A DNA stretch of 64,000 bases from Beijerinckiaceae bacterium (GCA_009773635.1 WSYC01000004.1:57223-121222); one strand, 5' to 3'; counted from the first letter of the stretch, positions 26,343-34,124 are shown. Made by a program: numbers and translations. Notes: a model not told the origin generated them from the sequence alone.

Positions 26343-28171
26343 GCGGCCGCCAGCGGCAGGCTGACGATGAAGCGCGCCCCGGCGCGCTCGCCGTCCTTAT
26401 CGGTGATGTTTTCGGCCCGGATCGTGCCGCCATGCGCCTTGACGATCTGCTCCGAGATGGCGAGCCCGAGCCCGGAATTCTGCCCGAAGCCCTGCTCCGG
26501 GCGATCCGTGTAGAAGCGCTCGAAAATGCGTTTGAGGGCGTGCTCGGGCATGCCGGGGCCGGAATCCTCGACAAGAATATCGACCTGCTGGCCTGCCTGC
26601 CGGATGGTGACCCGGACCTTGGTGCCTGGCGGCGAGAAGGATTGGGCGTTGTCGATGAGGTTGTTGAACACCTGCACCAGCCGGCTGTCATGCCCCCGGA
26701 TGACGAGGGGCCTTGGGCTTTGCCGCTCGACGTTCAGCGTCACCGGGATTTCGCCGGGCTTGAGCACGTCGTTCTTCATGCCGACGACCGCGGAAAGCAG
26801 GGCGGCGATGTCGAAGGGTTCGGACACCGCGCGCTGCAATTCGGCATCGAGGCGTGAGGCGTCCGAAATATCGGTAATCAGCCGGTCGAGCCGCTTCACA
26901 TCGTGGATGATGATGCCGAGCAACCGCTCCTTGCTGTCCGGGTTGCGCGCGAGCGGCAAGGTTTCCACCGCACTGCGCAGGGATGTCAGCGGGTTTTTCA
27001 ATTCATGCGAGACATCGGCGGCAAAACGCTCGATTGCCTCGATGCGGCTGTAGAGCGCGCCGGTCATATCCCTGAGGGAAGCGGAAAGCTGGCCGATCTC
27101 ATCGGAGCGGTCTGAAAAATCGGGAATTTCCTCACGCACCCGTGTGCCACGTCGCACCCTGTCCGCCGCTTCGGACAGCCGCCGGACTGGTTCGGCGATC
27201 GTGCCCGCCAGCAGGACCGACAACACAAGCATGACGCCGGAGGAAATCAGGAAGACGAGCACGAAATCCCAACGCTCATCGGCGATGATACGATCAACGT
27301 CACCTTCCTGCGTCGAGAGCAGCAGGACTCCCTTCAGGTTCGCGCTGCGCTGGATCGGGCTCGCCGCGAAAACGATCGTCTGCCCGTCCGTGGAGACCCG
27401 GACCAGCGTGCTGGAAGTACCACGCAGCGCCCGCTGCACTTCCGGCAGGCCCTCGTTGTCGACGAGCGAATCAGGCTGGCTGATATCAACCCGGCCGAAG
27501 CGCTGCTTCACCGCGTTCCAGCTGCGTGTGAACAAGGTGAGGGATGAATCATCGTTCGCCGCCGGGCGCGGATCGATGAAATCGCCAGGATTGTAGAAGG
27601 CGCGGGTATCAAGCAGCAGCAGGCCCTCGCGGTCGTAGACGCGGGCGCGGGTGCGTGTCGGCGCCACCAGCCGCTTGAGGATGGGCGCGACACGGGCAGG
27701 GTTGATCGAGAATTCGACGGAACTCTGCGCCGGATCGTCGCGCGGCTGCGGTTCAGCGAGTTGCTGCTGGAGCAACTTGTCGGGGTCGAGCTCCAGCGTG
27801 TCGGCATTGGCGCTGACGGCGCTTGCGATCGCGGCGGAAATCATCTCCGCCTGCAAGGACAGGGACTGGCTGCGGGCGTCGATCACGCCGACGCGCGTCT
27901 GGTTGATCCAGAGGAAGCCGAGGAACAGCACGGCGAGCCCGGCAAGATTGAGAAAGGCGATGCGCCGCGTCAGGCTTGAGGACAGCCGTCGCGACAGCCC
28001 GGCGCGGAGCCGCCCGGCCAGCCGGATCAGCGCCGAACGCGACCGGCGTCGGGGGGCGGCGGCGCCCTCGACCGGACTGGGTGTTTTCGAGCGGTCGAGC
28101 AAGCGCTCCTCCCCGAAATCGCCGCTAGACGGCGATATCTCAGCCTTCCTTGAAGCGGTAGCCGACGCCAT
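26339..28171 (-). CDS. chvG: sensor histidine kinase ChvG
   Basis: A 610-residue membrane kinase. It has a long charged cytoplasmic N-terminus, a first transmembrane helix (about 70-90), a periplasmic sensor domain of around 200 residues, a second helix (about 305-325), HAMP, the phospho-accepting His389 in [15 protein letters not shown], and an ATPase domain with [25 protein letters not shown] and SGLGLAIS. ChvG senses acidity and cell-envelope stress in Agrobacterium and its relatives (ExoS in Sinorhizobium, BvrS in Brucella). It overlaps the end of chvI by 32 bases and hprK by four. Confidence 0.93.
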   Translation of the reverse strand: MASATASRKAEISPSSGDFGEERLLDRSKTPSPVEGAAAPRRRSRSALIRLAGRLRAGLSRRLSSSLTRRIAFLNLAGLAVLFLGFLWINQTRVGVIDARSQSLSLQAEMISAAIASAVSANADTLELDPDKLLQQQLAEPQPRDDPAQSSVEFSINPARVAPILKRLVAPTRTRARVYDREGLLLLDTRAFYNPGDFIDPRPAANDDSSLTLFTRSWNAVKQRFGRVDISQPDSLVDNEGLPEVQRALRGTSSTLVRVSTDGQTIVFAASPIQRSANLKGVLLLSTQEGDVDRIIADERWDFVLVFLISSGVMLVLSVLLAGTIAEPVRRLSEAADRVRRGTRVREEIPDFSDRSDEIGQLSASLRDMTGALYSRIEAIERFAADVSHELKNPLTSLRSAVETLPLARNPDSKERLLGIIIHDVKRLDRLITDISDASRLDAELQRAVSEPFDIAALLSAVVGMKNDVLKPGEIPVTLNVERQSPRPLVIRGHDSRLVQVFNNLIDNAQSFSPPGTKVRVTIRQAGQQVDILVEDSGPGMPEHALKRIFERFYTDRPEQGFGQNSGLGLAISEQIVKAHGGTIRAENITDKDGERAGARFIVSLPLAAA

Positions 28172-28838
28172 AGAGCGTTTCGATCATCTCGAAATCGTCG
28201 TCAACCTGCTTGAACTTCTTGCGCAAGCGCTTGATGTGACTGTCGATCGTGCGATCGTCCACATAGACCTGATCGTCATAGGCCGCATCCATCAGGGCAT
28301 TGCGGCTGCGCACAACACCCGGGCGCTGCGCAAGGCTCTGCAGGATCAGGAATTCGGTAACGGTCAACACGACCTGATCGCCCTTCCAGGTGCAGGTATG
28401 ACGTTCCGGGTCCATCTTGAGCAGGCCGCGTTCGAGCACCTTGGCATCGGCTTCCTTGGAGGCAGGCAGGTCTTTTGCGCCGACGCGGCGCAGGATAGCT
28501 TTCACGCGCTCGACGAGCAGGCGCTGCGAGAATGGCTTGTGGATGAAATCATCGGCACCCATCTTGAGCCCGAAAAGCTCGTCGATTTCCTCGTCCTTCG
28601 AGGTCAGGAAGATCACGGGCAGGTCCGATTTCTGGCGCAGGCGGCGCAGCAATTCCATGCCGTCCATGCGTGGCATCTTGATGTCGAAGATCGCGAGATC
28701 AGGCGGGTTCTGCCGGATACCATCAAGCGCCGTCGCGCCGTCGGTATAACTCTGGATGCGGAAACCTTCATTCTCGAGCGCGATCGAGACCGAAGTCAGG
28801 ATGTTCCGGTCGTCGTCGACGAGCGCGATGGTGGGCAT
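28140..28838 (-). CDS. chvI: response regulator ChvI
   Basis: A 232-residue OmpR-family regulator. The receiver domain has the acidic pair DDD near residue 8 and the phospho-accepting Asp52 in [11 protein letters not shown]; the C-terminal winged helix has [19 protein letters not shown] and [12 protein letters not shown]-like recognition sequence (seen here as [15 protein letters not shown]). It is the partner of ChvG. In relatives ChvI controls envelope, exopolysaccharide and central-carbon genes, and pckA is a usual neighbour; here the two are separated by a prophage remnant. Confidence 0.94.
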   Translation of the reverse strand: MPTIALVDDDRNILTSVSIALENEGFRIQSYTDGATALDGIRQNPPDLAIFDIKMPRMDGMELLRRLRQKSDLPVIFLTSKDEEIDELFGLKMGADDFIHKPFSQRLLVERVKAILRRVGAKDLPASKEADAKVLERGLLKMDPERHTCTWKGDQVVLTVTEFLILQSLAQRPGVVRSRNALMDAAYDDQVYVDDRTIDSHIKRLRKKFKQVDDDFEMIETLYGVGYRFKEG

Positions 28839-28887
28839 GGTCGGTCCTTTTGGCTTTGAACGCGCTGCCGGCAGGCAGGCGCTTCCC

Positions 28888-28923
28888 CAAGATGGGCTCT
28901 CTTATCAAGATGGGCTCTCTTGG
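28888..28923. repeat. 18-base tandem repeat in the chvI leader
   Basis: CAAGATGGGCTCTCTT occurs at 28888-28903 and at 28906-28921, a period of 18 bases. The whole array is bounded by CCAAGA and TCTTGG, an inverted pair, so it could fold. It is 50-85 bases upstream of the chvI start codon. Confidence 0.8.
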
Positions 28924-29111
28924 TCCGGAAATCTAGAACAAAGACAGGCCGAATTGTGGCAAAGATAAATTACGGATAGGAAATCAACGACGAATCCATG
29001 GTCTCGTGTAGCGCGACGCATCAAATGACAATTTTACCGGATCAAATGGCATCAGATTGAAAAACGTGGTTTTTGGATTTTTGCTGGTTTTCAACGTCCG
29101 TTGAACGGCAC

Positions 29112-29138
29112 AAAAAAGGCGGGGCCAGCCCCGCCTTT
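29112..29138 (-). terminator. rho-independent terminator at prophage-remnant edge
   Basis: On the minus strand AAAGGCGGGG-CTGG-CCCCGCCTTTTTTG forms a perfect GC stem with a six-U tail. It follows the 29161-29409 gene by about 23 bases and would end the prophage-remnant transcript before it reaches chvI. Confidence 0.88.
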
Positions 29139-29160
29139 GTCGCCTCATGTGGTCTTGTCG

Positions 29161-29409
29161 TCAAGCGGTCTTGATCGCCCTCAGTTGTTCAATCGAGGCT
29201 TCCACACCCTCCTTCGCGAACATCAGGGCTGAAGCTCCGCGTTGTGCGCGCTCCGCATCAGCCGCCACGCTGGCGACGAGATAACCAAGATCATCAGCCT
29301 TCAGAATTTCGATTTCTCCGGGAATGGAGTGCAGGAGCAGAGACAAGGCGCGCAGCGCCCCGGCGACACGGGTCAGTTCGTTCTCAACGGCGAATGCATC
29401 TTTGGACAT
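29161..29409 (-). CDS. small unknown protein at prophage-remnant end
   Basis: An 82-residue helical, mildly acidic protein without signal peptide or membrane segment; I do not recognise it. It reads FAVENELTRVAGALRALSLLLHSIPGEIEILKADD-like sequence with a repeated Ala-rich helix. A GTG at 29421 is an alternative start. A 36-codon frame (29384-29494) starting with an ATGA overlap at the end of the Gp37-like gene covers its start and may be a phage gene fragment. The strong terminator directly after it suggests it is the last gene of the phage transcript. Confidence 0.55.
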   Translation of the reverse strand: MSKDAFAVENELTRVAGALRALSLLLHSIPGEIEILKADDLGYLVASVAADAERAQRGASALMFAKEGVEASIEQLRAIKTA

Positions 29410-29490
29410 CAGCGCACCCACTTTTCAAGAATGGCGCGGCGCACAGTCGCGGGTGGCCGCGCAGCACTTCCGCGATCTGATCGAGAGCGC

Positions 29491-30078
29491 TCATGACTGC
29501 CACCCGTCGACGATGGCCTGCTCTTCCGGTGTCAGTTGGCCGTCACCCGCCAGAAATTCGCCGGGCTCACCGGGGCGCGGAGTGCCAGTGCCGACGGCAC
29601 TGATCAGCCCTTGCGTGGCGGCGGGTGGCTCCACGACGCGCAAGATGAGCTGCCGGAAGGAGACAGCGGCAACCGCGATGCCCTTGGTCTCGATCCCCGA
29701 TGAAAGCACCGGACGGCATTCGATGTCGGCCGGAGGCAGGCACTGAAGCTGGCCGAAGACCTGGTCATCGAGCGCTGCCGCCAAGGCAATCGCGCGATCG
29801 ATAACATTCGCGTCGGCCGTGGCACCGGACCGGGCTTGCGCGGCGATCGCCAGATAAATCCAGATCTCGCAATCCTTGCCGCCATCCGCACGCGGAAGGA
29901 GCCGGAAGCGTGGCAGGACAAGGAAGCCGGCCGGGGTTTTGAAGCCGACCTTGGCAATATCCTCGGCATCGATCAGGTCGAGCTGGCGACGGCATTCGGT
30001 GACCAGCAGCGCGTTGCCATACGGCAGGGCCGAGAGCCAGGCGTCGATCGCGTCGAGGTGGGTTCCAAGGCGGGACAT
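29491..30078 (-). CDS. Mu-like phage Gp37 family protein (DUF1834)
   Basis: A 195-residue protein starting MSRLGTHLDAIDAWLSALPYGNALL. It has the DUF1834/Gp37 pattern: an N-terminal helix, FLVLPRFRLLPRADGGKDCEIWIYLAIAA in the middle, and repeated small-residue helices, then a Pro/Gly-rich tail ending TPEEQAIVDGWQS. In phage Mu this protein acts at the head-tail connector or tail completion. The start overlaps the stop of the virion morphogenesis gene (ATG within the TGA context at 30078), the usual Mu order. Confidence 0.7.
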   Translation of the reverse strand: MSRLGTHLDAIDAWLSALPYGNALLVTECRRQLDLIDAEDIAKVGFKTPAGFLVLPRFRLLPRADGGKDCEIWIYLAIAAQARSGATADANVIDRAIALAAALDDQVFGQLQCLPPADIECRPVLSSGIETKGIAVAAVSFRQLILRVVEPPAATQGLISAVGTGTPRPGEPGEFLAGDGQLTPEEQAIVDGWQS

Positions 30079-30557
30079 CAGCCACCCCCGATCCGGGCGC
30101 GGACATAGCGGCCGACCTGGTCGATGACATCCTCGGCATTCTCCGAGGAAAGACCGATGAAGGGCCGCGCCGGGATCGTCACCTTGCGGGCGAAGACCGT
30201 GCGGTTGCCCAAGCGGAACACGAGGCGCTTGGCCTTCTTCGGCACGATGGTCGCGCCGTTCTGATGGACGCCAGCATAGATCAGGCCGGAGCCGATGATC
30301 GCGGTATCCCCGGAGACCGAATAGTCGATCGAGCGGGCCAGCGCGCCGGACTTGTAGAGGATCGGCGTCCCCTCGCGGTTCGGCTTCCATGCCGCACCGG
30401 AAGGAGCGGTTTTCTCGGACGTGATGCGGCGGCGCGTTTGCTCCTGCACCATGCGGGCAATGCCGGTCATGAGCGCCGCGCCGTCGATCGGGTCGAGCTT
30501 CTGAAGCGCGCGATCGACGGACTCGATGCCTTCAAGGCGGAGATCGATCGAGATCAT
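30078..30557 (-). CDS. phage virion morphogenesis protein (tail completion, Mu G / P2 S type)
   Basis: A 159-residue protein of the phage virion-morphogenesis family: VQEQTRRRITSEKTAPSGAAWKPN with later LYKSGALARSIDYSV, YAGVHQNGATIVPKKAKRLVFRL and the ending IPARPFIGLSSENAEDV are highly characteristic. Family members complete the tail or neck. The gene overlaps both neighbours by a few bases (DUF1320 upstream, Gp37-like downstream), so the local phage operon structure is intact. Confidence 0.88.
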   Translation of the reverse strand: MISIDLRLEGIESVDRALQKLDPIDGAALMTGIARMVQEQTRRRITSEKTAPSGAAWKPNREGTPILYKSGALARSIDYSVSGDTAIIGSGLIYAGVHQNGATIVPKKAKRLVFRLGNRTVFARKVTIPARPFIGLSSENAEDVIDQVGRYVRARIGGG

Positions 30558-31025
30558 GCCAGCCCCCGGAAGTTGCGGGGCCGGGCTTCGAAGAAGGCGC
30601 CGTCGCTGGAGGACGCGCCATTCTCGCCGGGCGTTTCGGCCTGTCCCTGCGGTTCGGCGGTCCCAAGACCGGCCTTGCCGGCCGCGATGGCCTCGAGCAG
30701 CTTGCGGGCTGTTTTGGCGCGCTCGGTGATTTCCTCGGTCAACCGGTCATGCGTCGAGGCGAGCCGGTAGCAGGCCAGATCAATGACGGCGACCTTCAGC
30801 CCGTCCGGCACGATGGTCAGCGGCACGCTGTAGCGTTTGCACAGATAGAGATCCGCCTCGCCAGATGCGAGGCCAGCAGCGTGGGCGGAGACAGCGTCGA
30901 TAGCCGCGCACGGCTTCCTCGGCGAGATCGCCGCGCACCATATCGGACACCGTGAAGCCCTTGGCGAGGCGCGTGGCGCGCTGCATGGCGTCGTAGAGGA
31001 GGATGGACCGGATCGCGTCGATCAT
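30554..31025 (-). pseudogene. DUF1320 (Mu Gp36-like) gene with one-base frameshift
   Basis: From ATG 31025 the frame gives a start and ...MVRGDLAEEAV, then goes wrong after about residue 40. Skipping one G in the CCGCG run near 30904-30907 (plus strand) restores AIDAVSAHAAGLASGEADLY, LCKRYSVPLTIVPDGLKVA and VIDLACYRL, which is DUF1320 sequence continuing to 30554. The repaired protein has about 157 residues, the family length. DUF1320 proteins sit beside Gp37 and the virion morphogenesis gene in Mu-like phages. The indel may be true decay or a sequencing error. Confidence 0.7.
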
Positions 31026-31101
31026 CACGCAACCCTCCGGGCACCGCGGACCGGCGAGCGGCCGGTATAGAGCAATCCGTCGTAGCTCTCGTCGATCGCC
31101 G
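31025..31101 (-). pseudogene. 3' remnant of a phage structural gene
   Basis: The reading frame ending at TGA 31025-31027 reads VTAIDESYDGLL, YTGRSPVRGARRVA and overlaps the DUF1320 start (TGATG), as the last codons of an operon partner would. Only about 25 codons remain before the ParB-like gene sequence begins. In Mu-like phages a head protein gene precedes DUF1320, so this is probably the end of that gene left after an internal deletion. Family identity is a guess. Confidence 0.4.
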
Positions 31102-31716
31102 TCACGCCGGTTGTGCGGGCTCCAACGCGGCGAGCTTGATCAGTTCGGACTGGTTATCCGCGACGTCCGAGAGCCGCAGCGCGTCGCGCGCCTCCGGCGC
31201 AAGGTTTTTGACCAGTTCAAGGCAGAGCTGGACCGAGCGCTCGGACATTCCGAGCCGCTTGGCGGTCTGCTTCGTGAAGCGCTCGCCGAATTGTCGCAAT
31301 GATTGCGACAATTCCTTCTTGCGCCGTCCCGGCTTCGCCACATCAGGGTTCAGGCGGTCGAAGGCTTCCTTGCGCTCAGCCAGAAAAATGGCGCGATCGA
31401 GCGCGGAAAGCTCGCGGCGCATCAGGTTCTCGTCGATCTCGACGAGACGGGCCTCGTCATCGTCGATGTTTTCGATGATGGCGTCGATATCGGGGCGACC
31501 GAGCGTCCGCACGGCCGCGAGGCGATGTGCGCCGGCGACGAGCCGGTAACGATTCCCGTCTGGCCGGACGACGATGGGCTGCATGAGGTTGATCAGGGCG
31601 ATGGAGGCCGCGATGGCCTCAACATGCGCCGGATCGACCGGGCGGAGCCGGTCTGTGGTGTCAATTTCGTCGAGCGGGAGGGCGATGATCTCGCCAAAAC
31701 GGACGCCGGCCATCAT
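31102..31716 (-). CDS. ParB/Spo0J-type nuclease-domain protein of phage type
   Basis: A 204-residue protein with a ParB N-terminal domain: IALPLDEIDTTDRLRPVD, IALINLMQPIVVRPDGN, then the signature RYRLVAGAHRLAA and the DDDEARLVEIDENLMRRELSA segment, followed by a helix-turn-helix (FTKQTAKRLGMSERSVQLCLELV). Mu-like phages of alphaproteobacteria often carry such a gene just after the Ner regulator. It overlaps the Ner-like gene by four bases (ATGA). Its end abuts a fragment of a structural gene, so its C-terminus may have been shortened or replaced by a deletion. Confidence 0.85.
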   Translation of the reverse strand: MMAGVRFGEIIALPLDEIDTTDRLRPVDPAHVEAIAASIALINLMQPIVVRPDGNRYRLVAGAHRLAAVRTLGRPDIDAIIENIDDDEARLVEIDENLMRRELSALDRAIFLAERKEAFDRLNPDVAKPGRRKKELSQSLRQFGERFTKQTAKRLGMSERSVQLCLELVKNLAPEARDALRLSDVADNQSELIKLAALEPAQPA

Positions 31717-31988
31717 GCGGCCCTCGCCGCACGGACGCTTTCGGCCCGCACCTGCTTGAAGGAGCGCGCCTCGCCGTTGTCGTCATAGAACTGCGGCCAG
31801 ATGGTCTGGCGCGGCACGCCGAGGAACTCGGCAATCACCGTGTGGGCGCGCGGGAAACGCGTGGTCAGGGATTTATGCAGCGTGTGGCGGAAGAACCCCT
31901 TCTCAAGCCCGAGACGTTGAAGGTTCGAACCCTTCAGGCGCACCTCAAAGAGGATTTTCTGTGGATGCCAGCCGACCTTTTGCGCCAC
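31713..31988 (-). CDS. Ner/Nlp-family phage transcriptional regulator
   Basis: A 91-residue helix-turn-helix protein of the Mu Ner / SfsB type. WHPQKILFEVRLKGSNLQRLG at the N-terminus and the ending of the DNA-binding domain HTVIAEFLGVPRQTIWPQFYDD match the family pattern WHxxDIxAALRxxGxSLxxL ... IAEALGxxPxxIWPxRY. GTG 31988 follows a GAGGGAG ribosome binding site. In Mu, Ner shuts down early transcription and opposes the repressor; here the repressor is divergent across about 100 bases. Confidence 0.85.
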   Translation of the reverse strand: MAQKVGWHPQKILFEVRLKGSNLQRLGLEKGFFRHTLHKSLTTRFPRAHTVIAEFLGVPRQTIWPQFYDDNGEARSFKQVRAESVRAARAA

Positions 31989-32046
31989 GATGCGCTCCCT
32001 CTCGCGAAGCGACGCAGGGCGTGCTAACCATGCGAAGCGATGTAAC

Positions 32047-32100
32047 TTGTCAGAGTTTAATCACAACTGCAATTAATCGTCAATCACAATCGTGATCAAC
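32047..32100 (+). promoter_or_regulatory. operator/promoter region between Ner-like gene and repressor
   Basis: AATCACAA is repeated at 32059-32066 and 32082-32089, 23 bases apart (about two helical turns), and ATCAC-AATC-GTGAT (32083-32096) forms an inverted repeat that covers the GTG at 32092. TTGTCA at 32047-32052 with an AATTAAT-like box 18 bases on could be a promoter for the repressor. The arrangement fits repressor or Ner control of both divergent genes. Confidence 0.45.
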
Positions 32101-32745
32101 GAAGGCGAGGCCCTGCGCGTGGAAGACAACGGCTTTTCAGCCCGGCTTTCTCAGATTGTTGACCAACTTGGAGGTCAAAACGCTGCTGCGCGCCATATCG
32201 GGCTCAGCCAGGGGGGCATTTCGCGCTTGATTGCGGGTGGGCAGCCAAACCTGCAGACGCTTCGTCTTATCACTGAAAAAACCGGTCAATCACTTTTGTG
32301 GTTGGCAACCGGGCAGGAAGACAACACAGGTGCAATACATATCCCTCTCCGGGATGTGTTCGGCTCTGCCGGGCCCGGCGCCGAAGCGGTAGACGAGTCG
32401 CCGAGCCGATTCCTGTCGTTTGATCCTTACTTTGTTAAACTCTGGGGGGTTCCTGCTTCGCGGGTTGAGGCCCTGACGGCCCGTGGTGACAGTATGCACC
32501 CGACGATTGAGGACGGTGCGATCGTGTTGATCGACACCGGCGATAGGAAGCTTCGCGAGAAGCCAATCTTTGCATTCCGGACGCCAGATGGAGTGCGCTT
32601 CAAACGGTTTCAGCGGACCATTGACGGCGGCGCGTTGCTCGTGTCCGACAATCGGGACCTTTACGCACCTGAAAAGGTCGATGCCGCTGATTTAGAGCAG
32701 TTCAGAATTGCTGGACGTGCTTTCTGGACCCCGAGGATGATATGA
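32092..32745 (+). CDS. phage repressor, HTH plus S24 (LexA-like) peptidase domain
   Basis: A 217-residue CI-type repressor. The N-terminal helix-turn-helix is GGQNAAARHIGLSQGGISRLIAG (split view: NAAARHIGLSQGGISRL). The C-terminal S24 domain has the catalytic serine in ARGDSMHPTIEDGAIVLID and a likely catalytic lysine in VRFKRFQR, so RecA-linked self-cleavage is expected. GTG 32092 lies inside an inverted repeat; GTG 32119 has a better ribosome binding site (GGCGAGG) and may be the true start. It is followed by an ATGA-coupled small membrane protein. Confidence 0.87.
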   Translation: MINEGEALRVEDNGFSARLSQIVDQLGGQNAAARHIGLSQGGISRLIAGGQPNLQTLRLITEKTGQSLLWLATGQEDNTGAIHIPLRDVFGSAGPGAEAVDESPSRFLSFDPYFVKLWGVPASRVEALTARGDSMHPTIEDGAIVLIDTGDRKLREKPIFAFRTPDGVRFKRFQRTIDGGALLVSDNRDLYAPEKVDAADLEQFRIAGRAFWTPRMI

Positions 32746-32894
32746 TACCACTTCTTCTTTGTGCGATCGTCTTTGCAATTCTTGGCTGGTGGCCAGTCGC
32801 GGTTTTCTTTGTGGTTCTCGCTTTCATTTGGCCTTTGATCGCCGCACCATTTCGCTTGATTGGGCGAGCGATGTTCCGTAGCCGGAAGGGGTGA
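32742..32894 (+). CDS. 50-residue membrane protein coupled to the repressor
   Basis: The ATG at 32742 overlaps the repressor TGA (ATGA), and the frame ends at TGA 32892-32894. The product begins MIPLLLCAIVFAILGWWPVA and is almost entirely hydrophobic up to a basic tail RAMFRSRKG, so it should be a one- or two-pass inner-membrane peptide. Codons are AT-richer than the host average. I do not recognise the family; position next to a repressor suggests a lysogenic-conversion (moron) gene. Confidence 0.6.
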   Translation: MIPLLLCAIVFAILGWWPVAVFFVVLAFIWPLIAAPFRLIGRAMFRSRKG

Positions 32895-32898
32895 TACA

Positions 32899-33372
32899 AT
32901 GCGGGTGGCGATAGCCGTTTTTGCGTTTTCTATGTTGGCGGCCTCAACTTCAGCGGCGCTGGAACCGGCCCCCCGATTCGATAGAGATTTCAACAGGGCC
33001 GCGAAGGCCGCAAATATCCAGCACCGCGCCAGCAGCGCAGAATGCAATACTGCGACTTGCGAGTTCGAATTAAAGCCTACCGGGCGGATGTCTGTCGTTT
33101 TCGACGGTGCCCAGAAGATGGTTGACGAGGTGGCTTTCTATTTCCCACCCGAGGCCCGCTCCGGCGCGGACGTGATTGATGTCCTCGGTGCCGTGCTCGA
33201 TCTTTTATCGAGGGACCAGCCCAAGGCTTTGCGAGAGGGCGTGCGGCTTCGTCTGGTCGAGCAGGCGGCGGGCAAAGCGCGCGACGGAGAATTCAAACTT
33301 GGTCGCTGGACCTACGTCTTGCGCCCGAATGATGGCCGTGATGTGCGGCTCTACGTTCGATCCTCCAATTGA
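32899..33372 (+). CDS. secreted unknown protein downstream of the repressor
   Basis: A 157-residue protein with a signal peptide MRVAIAVFAFSMLAASTSAA. The mature part has two cysteines close together (SAECNTATCEFEL), likely a disulfide, followed by KPTGRMSVVFDGAQKMVDEV and later GEFKLGRWTYVLRPNDGRDV, a mix suggesting beta structure. No family recognised. It starts four bases after the 50-residue membrane protein, after a GGAAGGGG ribosome binding site, and is probably expressed from the repressor promoter in the lysogen. Confidence 0.65.
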   Translation: MRVAIAVFAFSMLAASTSAALEPAPRFDRDFNRAAKAANIQHRASSAECNTATCEFELKPTGRMSVVFDGAQKMVDEVAFYFPPEARSGADVIDVLGAVLDLLSRDQPKALREGVRLRLVEQAAGKARDGEFKLGRWTYVLRPNDGRDVRLYVRSSN

Positions 33373-33391
33373 TATCTCGCCATTAATCTTC

Positions 33392-33637
33392 TTATTTGTT
33401 GCTGCGCTCTTCAGGGTTGCCGTGCCGCCTCCCGTCACGCTCGTCCGTGCATCGCGCCTCGGGCGGATTGCCGCATTTGCGGTTAGGTTCCTTCCAGCCG
33501 ACGCACTTTCCGTCTGATGCACGGAAGCCAGGCCCGCCGCGACAAGAGCAGCCAGAGCAGCTGGCCGAGGCGTCGGCAGCCAGAATGGCCATGATCGCGA
33601 CCATCAAAAGAGGGCGCACTCGGTTCTCCAATCTCAC
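33392..33637 (-). CDS. small cysteine-rich secreted protein
   Basis: An 81-residue protein from GTG 33637 (ATG 33604 is an alternative). A hydrophobic signal segment (PLLMVAIMAILAADASA) is followed by a compact mature part with six cysteines: CSGCSCRGGPGFRASDGKC, then WKEPNRKCGNPPEARC. The pattern looks like a disulfide-stabilised periplasmic peptide. It converges with the secreted protein at 32899-33372, 19 bases between stops. Family not known to me; similar Cys-rich sequences occur near prophages in alphaproteobacteria, but I cannot verify this here. Confidence 0.55.
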   Translation of the reverse strand: MRLENRVRPLLMVAIMAILAADASASCSGCSCRGGPGFRASDGKCVGWKEPNRKCGNPPEARCTDERDGRRHGNPEERSNK

Positions 33638-34124
33638 AATTTAATGTGCTTTGAATGCGCTCCGACGCGTCTGGCGTGTCGGAGTTCAGACAAGGGTCCG
33701 CGCCGCGCCATTCTGGACTATACCTCGGAAATCGTTGATTAATTCCATTCTCCGACGCGCTCTCCAAAAATCCACCGAAAACGTCGTTGTTTGGTGGCGC
33801 GCGCGGAATGACGATGCTTGCTGCATTTATACGCAAGAGCTTGATATGACCGGATTATTCGGGAGTGCGGCGCGCGGGGCATGCCGGACGGCCATGCCAA
33901 TTGCCTTCCGGGCCTATGTCATTTGATGCGTCGCGGGAAAATTTTTCGGCACGGCCTTCGTATCGCGCTAATGTGCGGAAAAGATTGACGAACGCCCGCC
34001 CATTCCCGGCTGATCCCGGATAATCCCGCCTTGCCCCGTGCTGTCATATGATCCTTCGTTTAACATCTCGCCACGTTTGGGAACGCAACATCGGGCGTTT
34101 TGATCGCGCAAGAGGAAGCCAAGC
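33638..34124. other. gap between prophage remnant and HugZ-like gene
   Basis: About 490 bases, AT-richer than its surroundings on the left side. Short open frames exist on both strands but none has family-like sequence, a ribosome binding site or coding bias. It likely holds the promoter of the Cys-rich gene and, on the right, that of the HugZ-like gene; the right prophage boundary may also be here. Confidence 0.4.

Larger units (their letters stand above)
28839..29160. other. non-coding gap upstream of chvI
   Basis: The 322 bases hold an 18-base-period tandem repeat at 28888-28923 in the chvI leader, an AT-richer stretch at about 28930-29110 that likely carries the chvI promoter, and a terminator for the minus-strand gene at 29161. 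No credible coding sequence was seen. Confidence 0.6.
29161..33637. mobile_element. Mu-like prophage remnant
   Basis: A block of phage-type genes: Gp37-like (DUF1834), a virion morphogenesis protein, a frameshifted DUF1320, the tail end of a probable structural gene, a ParB-domain protein and a Ner-like regulator on the minus strand, with a divergent S24 repressor and three small accessory genes. This order (regulation, then ParB-like, then head/tail completion) is that of Mu-like transposable phages of alphaproteobacteria, but transposase, portal, terminase, capsid and most tail genes are missing. It lies between chvI and pckA, normally neighbours in rhizobia. Boundaries are approximate; I could not identify terminal repeats. 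Confidence 0.75.

Noticed and set aside
33651-33926. 91-codon plus-strand open frame in the gap after the prophage remnant
   Set aside because: No ribosome binding site, Arg/Trp/Cys-rich composition and no recognisable segment; treated as non-coding.
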